Positions 18,659 to 27,291 of a DNA stretch of 36,856 nucleotides are shown here, one piece after another. The stretch's first letter is position 1; each line of letters starts with the position of its first letter. The stretch comes from Acidobacteriota bacterium (GTDB lineage: Bacteria > Acidobacteriota > Vicinamibacteria > Vicinamibacterales > UBA8438): contig JADFPE010000011.1 in assembly GCA_022562495.1 (NCBI GenBank), positions 1-36,856 of the forward strand. Direction: 5' to 3'. A program made the position numbers and the translations under genes. The notes under the pieces were generated by a model that did no database searches, had not been told where the DNA came from, and was given only the letters and a program-made list of their open reading frames with translations.

Positions 18659-20035
18659 ATGACCCATCGCGTGATGACCCGCCAGATTCGGACACTCGTG
18701 CGGTGTCTCGCGCTTGCCGCATCCGTGTTGTGGACGGCACCGGCGGCGTTTGCGCACGACTGGCCCGAGTGGCGTGGCGCCGGCCGCGCCGGCGTGTGGG
18801 CCGACACCGGGATCGTGCAAGAGCTTCCGGCCGAGTTGAAGGTGAAGTGGCGGGTGCCGATCAACTCGGGGTTTTCCGGTCCCGCTGTCGCCGATGGCCG
18901 GGTGTTCATCACCGACTGGGCACAGGATCCGGCGTCTCGGACGATGGACGGGACCGAGCGGGCGATCGCGCTCGACGAGGACAGCGGCGAGATCTTGTGG
19001 ATCCGCGAATGGCCGACGTCCTATCGCATGCTGATGCAGTCGTACGCGATCGGGCCCCGGGCGACGCCAACGGTCAATGGAGACCGGGTGTATGTGGTGG
19101 GCGCGGCGGGCGATCTGTACTGCCTGGCCGTCGAGACCGGGGAGGTCATCTGGGAGAAGCACTACCTTACCGACTTCGACAGCTTCGTCCCGACCTGGGG
19201 TGTCGCGAGCTCTCCGATCATCGACGGCGACCGGCTGATCACGGTCGTCGGCGGGGAACCGGGCGGGTTGATCATGGCGTTCGACAAGCGGACCGGAGCC
19301 GAGGTCTGGCGGGCACTCGACGTGGTCGGCGAGATGGGTTACGGCCAGCCGATCATCATCGAGGCCGGTGGCGCGCGGCAGCTGATCGTGTGGCACGCGG
19401 CGGCGCTGGTGTCGCTCAACCCGGTCAGTGGCGAGGTCTACTGGGAGGAAGTGTGGGACGCGAGGGGCGGCATGTCGGTGGCCACCCCGGTGCACAGCGG
19501 GAACTACCTGCTGGTCACGCAGTTCTATCTCGGCTCGATGATGATGCAGCTCGACCAGGACCGGCCCGGCGCGACGATGCTCTGGAAAGGCCAGAGCCGC
19601 AGCGAGATGCCGGACCAGACCGACGGCCTGCACGCGCTGATCACCACGCCGCTGATCGAGGGTGACTACATCTACGGCGTCGGCAGCTACGGCGAGCTGC
19701 GGGGGCTGAACGCGCGCACCGGCGAACGGCTGTGGATGAGCGACGAGATGGTCGCGCAGGCACGCTGGGGTGCGGCGTTCATGGTCAAACAGGGCGACCG
19801 GTACTTGGTCGTCAACGACGACGGGTTCCTCATCAATGCCCAGTTCACACCAGAGGGCTATGTCGAGCACGGACGTACCCGGCTCATCGAGCCGACCAGC
19901 AATGCGGGGTACGGGCCTCGCAAAGCCTTCGATCGGCTGGTGAACTGGTCGCACCCGGCGTACGCCAACGGACACATCTTCCACCGGAACGACAACGAGA
20001 TCATCCGCGCGTCTCTGCGGGCGTCGGATTATTAG
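18659..20035 (+). CDS. PQQ-binding-like beta-propeller exported protein
   Basis: AGGAGG RBS at 18645-18650; MTHRVMTRQIRTLVRCLALAASVLWTAPAAFAHDWPEWRG; paralog of 13544-14908. Confidence 0.85.
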   Translation: MTHRVMTRQIRTLVRCLALAASVLWTAPAAFAHDWPEWRGAGRAGVWADTGIVQELPAELKVKWRVPINSGFSGPAVADGRVFITDWAQDPASRTMDGTERAIALDEDSGEILWIREWPTSYRMLMQSYAIGPRATPTVNGDRVYVVGAAGDLYCLAVETGEVIWEKHYLTDFDSFVPTWGVASSPIIDGDRLITVVGGEPGGLIMAFDKRTGAEVWRALDVVGEMGYGQPIIIEAGGARQLIVWHAAALVSLNPVSGEVYWEEVWDARGGMSVATPVHSGNYLLVTQFYLGSMMMQLDQDRPGATMLWKGQSRSEMPDQTDGLHALITTPLIEGDYIYGVGSYGELRGLNARTGERLWMSDEMVAQARWGAAFMVKQGDRYLVVNDDGFLINAQFTPEGYVEHGRTRLIEPTSNAGYGPRKAFDRLVNWSHPAYANGHIFHRNDNEIIRASLRASDY

Positions 20036-20053
20036 AGGTTACCCAAGCAGGGT

Positions 20054-20080
20054 AGAAGTCAGAAGGCAGAAGGCAGCAGA
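20054..20080. repeat. Second copy of the agaagtcagaaggcagaaggcagcaga dispersed repeat
   Basis: Matches 9592-9624; both lie just 3' of propeller-protein genes. Confidence 0.6.
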
Positions 20081-20147
20081 AGCTGGAGGGCTTCGTCCAC
20101 CCTCAACGTCCTTCCCACGATCTCATCCTCCCGTTGAAAAGGGACTC

Positions 20148-21947
20148 ATGACGGCCAAGCAGGGACACTCGCGGCGTGACTTCGTGAAGCAGGTCGGGGC
20201 AGCGGCCGGCGCGCTGGCCGTGTCGCCCACCGCGGTCGGGGCGGGCACGCAGCAGTCCCCGGTCGAAGTCCCGGAGGACACACCCCGGTCGGTGTTTCCC
20301 ACGCTGAATCGACGGACCCGCGGATGGCTGCGGTTTCTGTGGGACAAGACGACGACGGATGACGACTGGAGCTCGACCGGGGTGCCACACCAGTGGTGGG
20401 ACCGCTACTCCGTCCCGGTCGTGCTCAGCTACGGGCGGTTCGACCTGTCGTTTTCCTCCTACGCACTGCTGCTCATGGCAGACCAGACGCCGGCGTGGCG
20501 CGAGGTCTACACGCAGATTGCCGACGGGCTGGCCAGCCGCTATCCGACCTACTGGGGCGCGATCGACTGGCTGACACAGATTGGCGACGACCCGAAGCGG
20601 GAGAACTATCCACCCCGGGTCATGGGGGGCATCCCCGAGCGGTTGCGCGGGAACTACAACCGGTTCGGCTGGACCGCGAACGGCGTCGAACCCTGGGGAC
20701 TGCAGCCCGACCCTATTGGCGCCGACGGCTACCTCTTTTTTCGCGGCTGGTTCACCCTGCTGCTCTCGATCTACAAGTACGTCTCGGGCGACGACAAGTA
20801 CACCCGGCCGTTCCCGGTGACCGGCTACGGGGACCAGATGTTCGAGTGGGACCACCATCGCATCGCCGAGCAGATGGCGCGACAGTATCAGGCGCATCCG
20901 GAGGGACCGCAGTGCGAGAACACCAAGATCTGGTTCTACTGCAACAGCGCCGGCGGTCTCGGCATGTATCTCTACGACCGGGTGTTCGGCAAACAGACAC
21001 ACCGCGCCTTCCAGAACTTCCTGGAGTATGCCCGAGAGCACTACATGGGCGTCTCGAGCGACGGCAAGCTGGAGTGGATCACCAACTACTACGATCCGAT
21101 CGTCGAGTACAAGGCGAACGGTGGTCCTGGGAGCGGCGCCGCAACCGCGTTCATGGTGCTGCCGCAGAACCGCGAGCTGGCGACGACCATCTACGAGGCC
21201 GCGGCCAACGCGCTGGGCTGGAGCGATCCACAGGTGCCGATTCGCGCGAACGCCACCGGTCTGCTCCTGGCCCGCGCGCTGGGCGACCACACGGCGGTCG
21301 CCCGGCTGCGCGCCGCGGCTGAACGGGAGTACGACCCTCGCTTCTTCGGCGCGCACGACGAGAAGTTCGGCTGGTTTTTCCGGTTGAACGAGGCGTATCC
21401 GCGGGGGCAGCGGAGCGCGACCATGATGGTGTCCGAGGTCGGAAACGACGGTGACTGGATTCGGGCGTTCGAGGCGCCGTACCTGGACAAGTTCGAGGCG
21501 CCGACCGTCGAGGGCATCGACTTTCCCTCGCTCGGGCTGTATCAGGCGTGGAACGACACCGAGAGCGGGACCCTCTATGTCGGCACCTACCCCACGACCC
21601 CCGACCGACGCGGCATCGAGACGACCTGGCGCGTGACCACGCTCCCGAACACGGAGGACGTCTTCATCCTCTGCGACGGCGAGCCGTTCGAGCGGTTCGA
21701 GGTGACCGGCGACGGCACCATCCGGCTCGACACCACCATCGACACCCGGCAGTACCAGATCTTCACCGGGTATCGGGGCCCAGGAGGGCCGCCGACCGCC
21801 CGCCGGGGGCAGCCGCAGGATGGGCGTACGGCCGCTGGACTGGCCGCTGCCCGGCGACCGGCAGACCCCAACCAGACCGGCGCCCACCGCGCAAACCGCC
21901 AGCTTGTACAGGGCGATGCGCCGACCTGTCCCTGCTGCCCGGCGTAG
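20148..21947 (+). CDS. Tat-exported protein with linalool dehydratase/isomerase-like (alpha/alpha barrel) core
   Basis: Twin-arginine leader SRRDFVKQVGAAAGALAV. Segment RGWFTLLLSIYKYVSGDDKY...QCENTKIWFYCNSAGGLGMYLYDRVFGKQTHRAFQNFLEYAREHY resembles the recalled Castellaniella linalool dehydratase/isomerase segment [21 protein letters not shown]...[41 protein letters not shown], including identical C-to-C spacing. Confidence 0.6.
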   Translation: MTAKQGHSRRDFVKQVGAAAGALAVSPTAVGAGTQQSPVEVPEDTPRSVFPTLNRRTRGWLRFLWDKTTTDDDWSSTGVPHQWWDRYSVPVVLSYGRFDLSFSSYALLLMADQTPAWREVYTQIADGLASRYPTYWGAIDWLTQIGDDPKRENYPPRVMGGIPERLRGNYNRFGWTANGVEPWGLQPDPIGADGYLFFRGWFTLLLSIYKYVSGDDKYTRPFPVTGYGDQMFEWDHHRIAEQMARQYQAHPEGPQCENTKIWFYCNSAGGLGMYLYDRVFGKQTHRAFQNFLEYAREHYMGVSSDGKLEWITNYYDPIVEYKANGGPGSGAATAFMVLPQNRELATTIYEAAANALGWSDPQVPIRANATGLLLARALGDHTAVARLRAAAEREYDPRFFGAHDEKFGWFFRLNEAYPRGQRSATMMVSEVGNDGDWIRAFEAPYLDKFEAPTVEGIDFPSLGLYQAWNDTESGTLYVGTYPTTPDRRGIETTWRVTTLPNTEDVFILCDGEPFERFEVTGDGTIRLDTTIDTRQYQIFTGYRGPGGPPTARRGQPQDGRTAAGLAAARRPADPNQTGAHRANRQLVQGDAPTCPCCPA

Positions 21948-21950
21948 CAG

Positions 21951-22952
21951 CTATTGCGGCTCCGCGGCCGCCGCCTCCTCGGCACGAGCACCGGAGAGAA
22001 TGCCGGCTATCGCGTAATTCCCTTCGTGGCACGCGTACTCGAATATCGGCTCGTCCGAGTGCTTCAACGGAATCATGAGGGTCCAGGGCTGGGTCCAGGT
22101 GGCCGGGTCGTCGAAGGTGACCACATACTCGATGATGTCTGGCGCGACCCGGGTGAATCGCTCGACGACCCGGACGTTGTCGGTGGCACCGCGGTAGCTG
22201 CCGCGGCTCGAATAGTTGGTCGTTTCCACCACCAGCGTGTCTCCGTCCCAATGCCCGCGTGAGTCGCCGTGCAGCTGGCGCACCGTGGCATCCAGATGTG
22301 GCGAGTCGTCGATCGGGATGACACGCGCGTCGTGGATCAGCTCCTGCATGACGACGACGTGGTCGACCGACTGAAAGATCTGGAAGTAGCTGTTGTACCC
22401 GGCCAACAGATTCGGCACGCCATAGGAGATGCAGCGGTCCAGCAGGCTGCGGCGCTCGTGACTATCCGTCCGCTGCCCGACGGGCCGCGGCTGGTTGCGG
22501 CGCCGCTCGCGCGCCTCCTCCGTGACCGGCGGAATGCGTCCGTTCGGCGGGTCGGTAATCAAGGACGTCCGGTTGTCGAGCTCACGCTCGACCAGCCAGA
22601 ACGAGTTGTAGTTCCCGGTCCCGGCATCGAACTCCCGGAAGTTCGGGTCCTCCAGCACCTGTTGAAACAGGAGGGGACCGAGGAGATTGCCCGCCTGTTC
22701 GTTCGCGTGCAGCTTGGCCGCGCGGGCCTGATACACCGCCAGTTCCTCGTCGGTCAATCTGTCCTTTCCCTCGAACGCCGCAGGGCGCTCCATCGGCGTC
22801 GCCGAGTTGTTCGTCCAGACGCCCTGGAGATCTGGCTGGCCGTCGGCGGTGCGCGGCACCGTCCAGTTCTCCTGAGCCGACACCGTTCCCTGCGCCAGGC
22901 AGACCACCGCCGCAATACTGATCACGAGCCGGCACGGCACTCGACGTCTCAT
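21951..22952 (-). CDS. Exported hypothetical protein, DGxPDLQGVW family (paralog of 11382-12419)
   Basis: Signal peptide; TADGQPDLQGVWTNNS, GYNSYFQIFQSVDHVVVMQELIHDARVIP, GHWDGDTLVVETTNYS, FEYACHEGNYAIAGILSGARAEE. Confidence 0.75.
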   Translation of the reverse strand: MRRRVPCRLVISIAAVVCLAQGTVSAQENWTVPRTADGQPDLQGVWTNNSATPMERPAAFEGKDRLTDEELAVYQARAAKLHANEQAGNLLGPLLFQQVLEDPNFREFDAGTGNYNSFWLVERELDNRTSLITDPPNGRIPPVTEEARERRRNQPRPVGQRTDSHERRSLLDRCISYGVPNLLAGYNSYFQIFQSVDHVVVMQELIHDARVIPIDDSPHLDATVRQLHGDSRGHWDGDTLVVETTNYSSRGSYRGATDNVRVVERFTRVAPDIIEYVVTFDDPATWTQPWTLMIPLKHSDEPIFEYACHEGNYAIAGILSGARAEEAAAAEPQ

Positions 22953-23244
22953 CTCTCACCCTCCTCCTCGCGCGACGGATGTCGCACGGCCACCGCCGTT
23001 CGATGAGCCACATTATAGCTCCGGGAAGCTCACACAGGTCGGATGTGCCTGTCGTGACGGACGGCTCGCAGTCGCGTGTTCGCGGTAGGATCTATGTGGC
23101 CCGTATCGTAAGTAGGGCCGCATTCGGCCGCCGATGCATTCCGGCAGGGACGCCGTTCGGCTTCTGCGCAGCAGGGTCGAATACTGCCGGTATGCTCCCT
23201 CCTCGCGCCTTGCGGGGCGGGCGCCTCGACGCCCTCGGTGCGTA

Positions 23245-26097
23245 ATGACACGGACCACTACGGTTATGCGTACACGTCGTGACAGGACCATGGCGCCGAG
23301 CCTCGTCAGCCTGCTGTCGCTGGTCTTGGTCTGTGTGGCGACCGTTGCACCGGCCCAGGACCGTCGCGGCGATCCGGACGTGGTGCTGGCTGGCGCCCGC
23401 ATCATCGTCCTCCCCTTCCGCAACCTCTCGGGCGACCCCGACATCGGCTGGGTCGGGGACGGGATCGCCGAGGCGCTCGCCATCGATCTACAGGCGCTAG
23501 CCGACGGCGAGGTCATCGGCCGGAACGGCGTCGCGGCCACGTTGAGGGGGCTGGGACTGCCGGACGCCGACGCCCTCAGCCCGGCAGACGCGCTGGCCTT
23601 CGGGCGTCGGGCCGGCGCGCGATGGCTGGTCCACGGTGGATATCAGCGGGTTGGTGCGCAGATCTGGGTGACGGCGCGGGTCGTCGATTGCGAGACCGGA
23701 GCGGTCGTCCGCGCCACACGCGTCGATGGCCTCCTCGAGGAGCTCTTCGCCCTCCAGGATCGGATTCTTCCCGGTCTCGGCTGGACCGGCGGCACCGGAG
23801 AGGATCGACCGCCGCCGGCGGCCCGAGCGGCGCGCGACGAGACCGCTGGGGTGGCGCCGACACGGGGCGGTGGCCTGGCGATGGTCACCGGCGCCCCACC
23901 CCCTCCGATCCCGCCGGCGACCGTGTCCCGCAACGAGGCGGGTCAGGTCACGGTGCGCGCCGTCAGGCTGAGAGGCGGCGTCGACCTCGACGGGAGGCTC
24001 GACGAGGAGATCTACCGGACGGTGGAGGCGATCAGCGATCTCGTGCAGATCGAGCCGGACGCCGGAGCGCCGGCGACCGAGAAGACCGAGTTCTGGCTGT
24101 TCTTCGACGACACCAACTTTTACGTCTCGGCACGCGCCTGGCATTCGGCGCCGGAAGCGGAATGGATCGCCAACGAGATGCGGCGTGACAGTTTCACCTT
24201 GCTGAACAACGAGAACATCAGCTTTCTGCTCGACACCTTTTACGACCGACGGAACGGGGTCCTGGTCACCGTCAACCCGATTGGCGGACGGATGGACGGC
24301 CAGGTCACCAACGAGCGGGACTACAACGGCGACTGGAACCCGATCTGGGACGTGCGGACCGGACGGTTCGAGGGCGGCTGGACGTTCGAAGCGGAGATTC
24401 CATTCAAGTCGCTCCGCTATCGATCGGGACGGGGCCAGCTGTGGGGCATCCAGTTACGCCGCAACGTGCAATCGAAGAACGAGACCGCGTATCTGACACG
24501 GCTGGACCGCGGGCTCGGACGTGCCGCCATCTTTCAGGCCTCGCAGGCGGCGACACTGGTCGGCATCGAAGTCCCTGTCGGCGGCAGGTTGTTCGAGGTG
24601 AAGCCGTATCTGATCGGCGACGTCAGCTCGGTGGTCGACGGGTCACGGCAGGTCACTAGCGACCTGGCCGGCAATGTCGGTCTGGACGTGGTGAAATACG
24701 GACTCACCGAGAATCTGACGGCCGACTTCACGCTCAATACCGACTTCGCCCAGGTCGAGGCGGACACGCAGCAAGTCAATCTGACCAGGTTCAGCCTGTT
24801 CTTTCCAGAGAAGCGGGAGTTTTTCCTGGAGAACCAGGGTCTGTTCGCATTCGGCGGCGCGGGCGCGCGTGGGCCGTTCGGGGGCTCCGCCGAAACACCG
24901 ATCCTGTTCTACAGCCGGCAGATCGGGCTGAACGCCGGACGCGAGGTGCCGATTATCGCCGGAGGCCGGCTGACCGGTCGCGCCGGCAAGTTCAGCCTCG
25001 GGCTGCTGAACATCCAGACCGACGAGGAACCGATCGGCGGCGCACAGAGCACCAATTTCGCCGTGGCCCGGATCAAGCGCGACCTGCTGCGTCGAAGCAG
25101 CATCGGGGCGATCATCACGAACCGCTCGGCATTCGGGAGTCAGTCAGGGTCGAATCTCGCCGTCGGCGTCGACGGGGCGTTCGCTTTCTACGACAACGTG
25201 CTCGTCAACACCTACTGGGCACGGACACGTACGACGGGCGAGGCAGGGAAGGACAGCAGCTATAAAGGGGAGTTCCGGTACAACGGCGACCGGTACGGCC
25301 TCACTGCCGAGCACCTCTTTGTCGATGAGCGGTTCTCGCCCGGTGTGGGGTTCCTCCGGCGGCCCGACCTGCGCAAGAGCTTCGGGTCGCTGCGGTTCAG
25401 CCCGCGGCCGGCATCGATCGACTGGATCAGACGGCTCTCGTGGGACGGCTCGTACAACTACATCACCGACGCGAGTGGAACCGTCGAGACCCGCGAAGCG
25501 AGTGGGAGCTTCCAGATCGAGCTGGAGAACAGCGACCGGTTCAGCGCCTTCTTCACCAACACATACGACCTGCTGCAGCAGCCGTTCGAGATCGCCTCGG
25601 ACGTCACGATCCCGGTCGGCGGCTACAACTTCTCGAACACCCAGCTGTCGTACGCGTTCGGACCGCAGCGCCGTCTATCGGGCACCCTCTCGGTGGACCG
25701 TGGCAGCTTCTATGGCGGCACCAAGACCGCCGTCGCCATCGGCGGTGGCTTCGGTCCGGGCGGAGCCGGCCGGATCGAGCTGTCGCCCCGGTTCTCGCTC
25801 GAACCAGGGCTGTCGATCAACTGGGTGGAGCTGCCACAGGGCAGTTTTACTTCCCAGCTGGTCACGACCCGGACCACCTACACCTTCACCCCAACGATGT
25901 TTCTGAGCGCGCTCATCCAGTACAACTCCAGCAACAACGCGCTGAGCAGCAACATCCGGCTACGGTGGGAGTATCAGCCCGGCAGCGAGCTGTTCGTGGT
26001 GTACAACGAGCAGCGCGACACGCTGACCCCAAACAGCCTCCCCGAGCTCGAGAACCGCATCTTCATTATCAAGATCAACCGCCTGTTGCGGTTTTGA
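23245..26097 (+). CDS. TolB_N-like domain fused to CBM9-like/DUF5916 outer-membrane barrel protein
   Basis: N-terminus IIVLPFRNLSGDPDIGWVGDGIAEALAIDLQALADGEVIGRN...; then DUF5916 body (RLRGGVDLDGRLDEEIYRTVEAISDLVQ, FAQVEADTQQVNLTRFSLFFPEKREFFLENQG), ending INRLLRF*. Start uncertain (23245, 23266 or 23290). Confidence 0.8.
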   Translation: MTRTTTVMRTRRDRTMAPSLVSLLSLVLVCVATVAPAQDRRGDPDVVLAGARIIVLPFRNLSGDPDIGWVGDGIAEALAIDLQALADGEVIGRNGVAATLRGLGLPDADALSPADALAFGRRAGARWLVHGGYQRVGAQIWVTARVVDCETGAVVRATRVDGLLEELFALQDRILPGLGWTGGTGEDRPPPAARAARDETAGVAPTRGGGLAMVTGAPPPPIPPATVSRNEAGQVTVRAVRLRGGVDLDGRLDEEIYRTVEAISDLVQIEPDAGAPATEKTEFWLFFDDTNFYVSARAWHSAPEAEWIANEMRRDSFTLLNNENISFLLDTFYDRRNGVLVTVNPIGGRMDGQVTNERDYNGDWNPIWDVRTGRFEGGWTFEAEIPFKSLRYRSGRGQLWGIQLRRNVQSKNETAYLTRLDRGLGRAAIFQASQAATLVGIEVPVGGRLFEVKPYLIGDVSSVVDGSRQVTSDLAGNVGLDVVKYGLTENLTADFTLNTDFAQVEADTQQVNLTRFSLFFPEKREFFLENQGLFAFGGAGARGPFGGSAETPILFYSRQIGLNAGREVPIIAGGRLTGRAGKFSLGLLNIQTDEEPIGGAQSTNFAVARIKRDLLRRSSIGAIITNRSAFGSQSGSNLAVGVDGAFAFYDNVLVNTYWARTRTTGEAGKDSSYKGEFRYNGDRYGLTAEHLFVDERFSPGVGFLRRPDLRKSFGSLRFSPRPASIDWIRRLSWDGSYNYITDASGTVETREASGSFQIELENSDRFSAFFTNTYDLLQQPFEIASDVTIPVGGYNFSNTQLSYAFGPQRRLSGTLSVDRGSFYGGTKTAVAIGGGFGPGGAGRIELSPRFSLEPGLSINWVELPQGSFTSQLVTTRTTYTFTPTMFLSALIQYNSSNNALSSNIRLRWEYQPGSELFVVYNEQRDTLTPNSLPELENRIFIIKINRLLRF

Positions 26098-26175
26098 GGC
26101 TGCGGGCGGAACCCCTTCAGGCCAGCGATGGCGTCGCACCCTCGTCTGAACGCGTCTCGGCTGCAGCGCTTGCAT

Positions 26176-26202
26176 TGATATGTGTGTAGTGATATGTGTG
26201 TA
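26176..26202. promoter_or_regulatory. Tandem direct repeat upstream of the VapBC-like pair, candidate operator
   Basis: tgatatgtgtgtag tgatatgtgtgta (26176-26189, 26190-26202), 3 bp before ATG 26206. Confidence 0.5.
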
Positions 26203-26205
26203 TGT

Positions 26206-26451
26206 ATGAAGACGACCGTCGAGATTCCGGATGCGCTCCTCACCGAAGCCAAGCAACTGGCGGCCAGCCAGCAGACGACCGTCAGGGCGCTGATCGAACA
26301 GGGCCTGCACCGGGTCCTCGCCGAGAGGACAGGGCGCGCGGCCCATCGGCTGCGGCACGCGAGCTTCGCGGGGGAGGGCTTGCAGCGGGACATGCGGGAG
26401 GGAGCCTGGGAACGCCTACGCGAACTGGCCTATGAGGGTCGTGGCGGATGA
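26206..26451 (+). CDS. Type II antitoxin, VapB-like
   Basis: MKTTVEIPDALLTEAKQLAASQQTTVRALIEQGLHRVL...; 4-nt ATGA overlap with the downstream PIN gene. Confidence 0.8.
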   Translation: MKTTVEIPDALLTEAKQLAASQQTTVRALIEQGLHRVLAERTGRAAHRLRHASFAGEGLQRDMREGAWERLRELAYEGRGG

Positions 26452-26882
26452 TCGCCCTCGACACGAATCTCCTGGTCTATGCCCACCGGGAGGATTCTCC
26501 ATGGCACGAGCCGGCGACACGGTGTGTGACGGCGCTGGCCGAGGGCCGTGGCGACTGGGCCATTCCGTGGCCGTGCCTGCACGAGTTTCTCGCCATTGTG
26601 ACCCACCCCTGTATCTACCGGCCTCCGACCCCGCCTGAGCTGGCCCTCGACCAGGTCGCGGCCTGGATGGAAACGCCGACGCTCGTCCTGTTGGGAGAGT
26701 CCGTCGGGTACTGGGACCAGCTGCGCGCCGCGGTGCTGGAGAGCAAAGTGGCAGGCCCGCGGGTGCACGACGCCAGGGTGGCGGCGTTATGCTTGCACCA
26801 TGGCGTCGACGAGCTGTGGTCGGCGGACCGCGACTTCGGCCGGTTCGCGGGACTGAAGGTCACCAACCCGTTGGTGTCGTAA
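26448..26882 (+). CDS. PIN-domain toxin, VapC-like
   Basis: MIALDTNLLVYAHREDSPWHEPA...LHEFLAIVTHP...VHDARVAALCLHHGVDELWSADRDFGRF. Confidence 0.85.
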   Translation: MIALDTNLLVYAHREDSPWHEPATRCVTALAEGRGDWAIPWPCLHEFLAIVTHPCIYRPPTPPELALDQVAAWMETPTLVLLGESVGYWDQLRAAVLESKVAGPRVHDARVAALCLHHGVDELWSADRDFGRFAGLKVTNPLVS

Positions 26883-26927
26883 CGGCACCTTCCGAGGGGA
26901 CTGCGCCCTTCCCGGTGAGGCGCTTTC

Positions 26928-27092
26928 CTAGCAGTCCGTGGTGAAACCCCGCGTCGCACCGAGCACGGCGATGGGCCCGGCTGACAAGGCGCGCCGAGGG
27001 AGAAGACCGGCCTGTATTCGACCGAGAAGCAACGCCGGCAGCCGGGATGCAGCGCCGTTCGAATGCAGCGAGGCTTCACCACGGGCTGCTAG
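26928..27092. mobile_element. MITE-like / IS-remnant element with 25-bp imperfect terminal inverted repeats
   Basis: Left end ctagcagtccgtggtgaaaccccgc (26928-26952); reverse complement of right end (27068-27092) ctagcagcccgtggtgaagcctcgc: 22/25 identical, all differences transitions. Confidence 0.6.
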
Positions 27093-27156
27093 ACATCTCC
27101 TAAGGGTGATATCGTCACGTGTGAAGCGAGTGTTCATGACACGCGGAGATGTCTAG
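27089..27156. repeat. 12-bp perfect inverted repeat CTAGACATCTCC / GGAGATGTCTAG
   Basis: 27089-27100 and 27145-27156, 44-bp spacer; overlaps the right end of the MITE-like element. Confidence 0.75.
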
Positions 27157-27180
27157 CCCCCGCGTAGCGGGGCTGTAAGA
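27155..27180. repeat. Dispersed hairpin repeat AGCCCCCGCGTAGCGGGGCT (copy 2)
   Basis: Same sequence as 1873-1892, with downstream ctgtaaga versus ctgtgaga. Confidence 0.8.
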
Positions 27181-27291
27181 TAAGCTTCTGCTCGCGAGGC
27201 TGCGCCGTCTTCGCTCGTCGGTTTGAGGCGTAGTTTCGCTAGCCGCCCAACGCGCGTCTAAGCAGACAGTATGTGGAGGAGCCCGAAGATC

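Noticed and set aside
20103-21887. 594-aa minus-strand ORF
   Set aside because: Antisense to the Tat-exported protein; no domain signatures.
21770-21947. Frameshift near the C-terminus of the Tat protein
   Set aside because: The tail (PGGPPTARRGQPQDGRTAAG...) looks unlike a folded domain, but no alternative frame is convincingly better without homologs.
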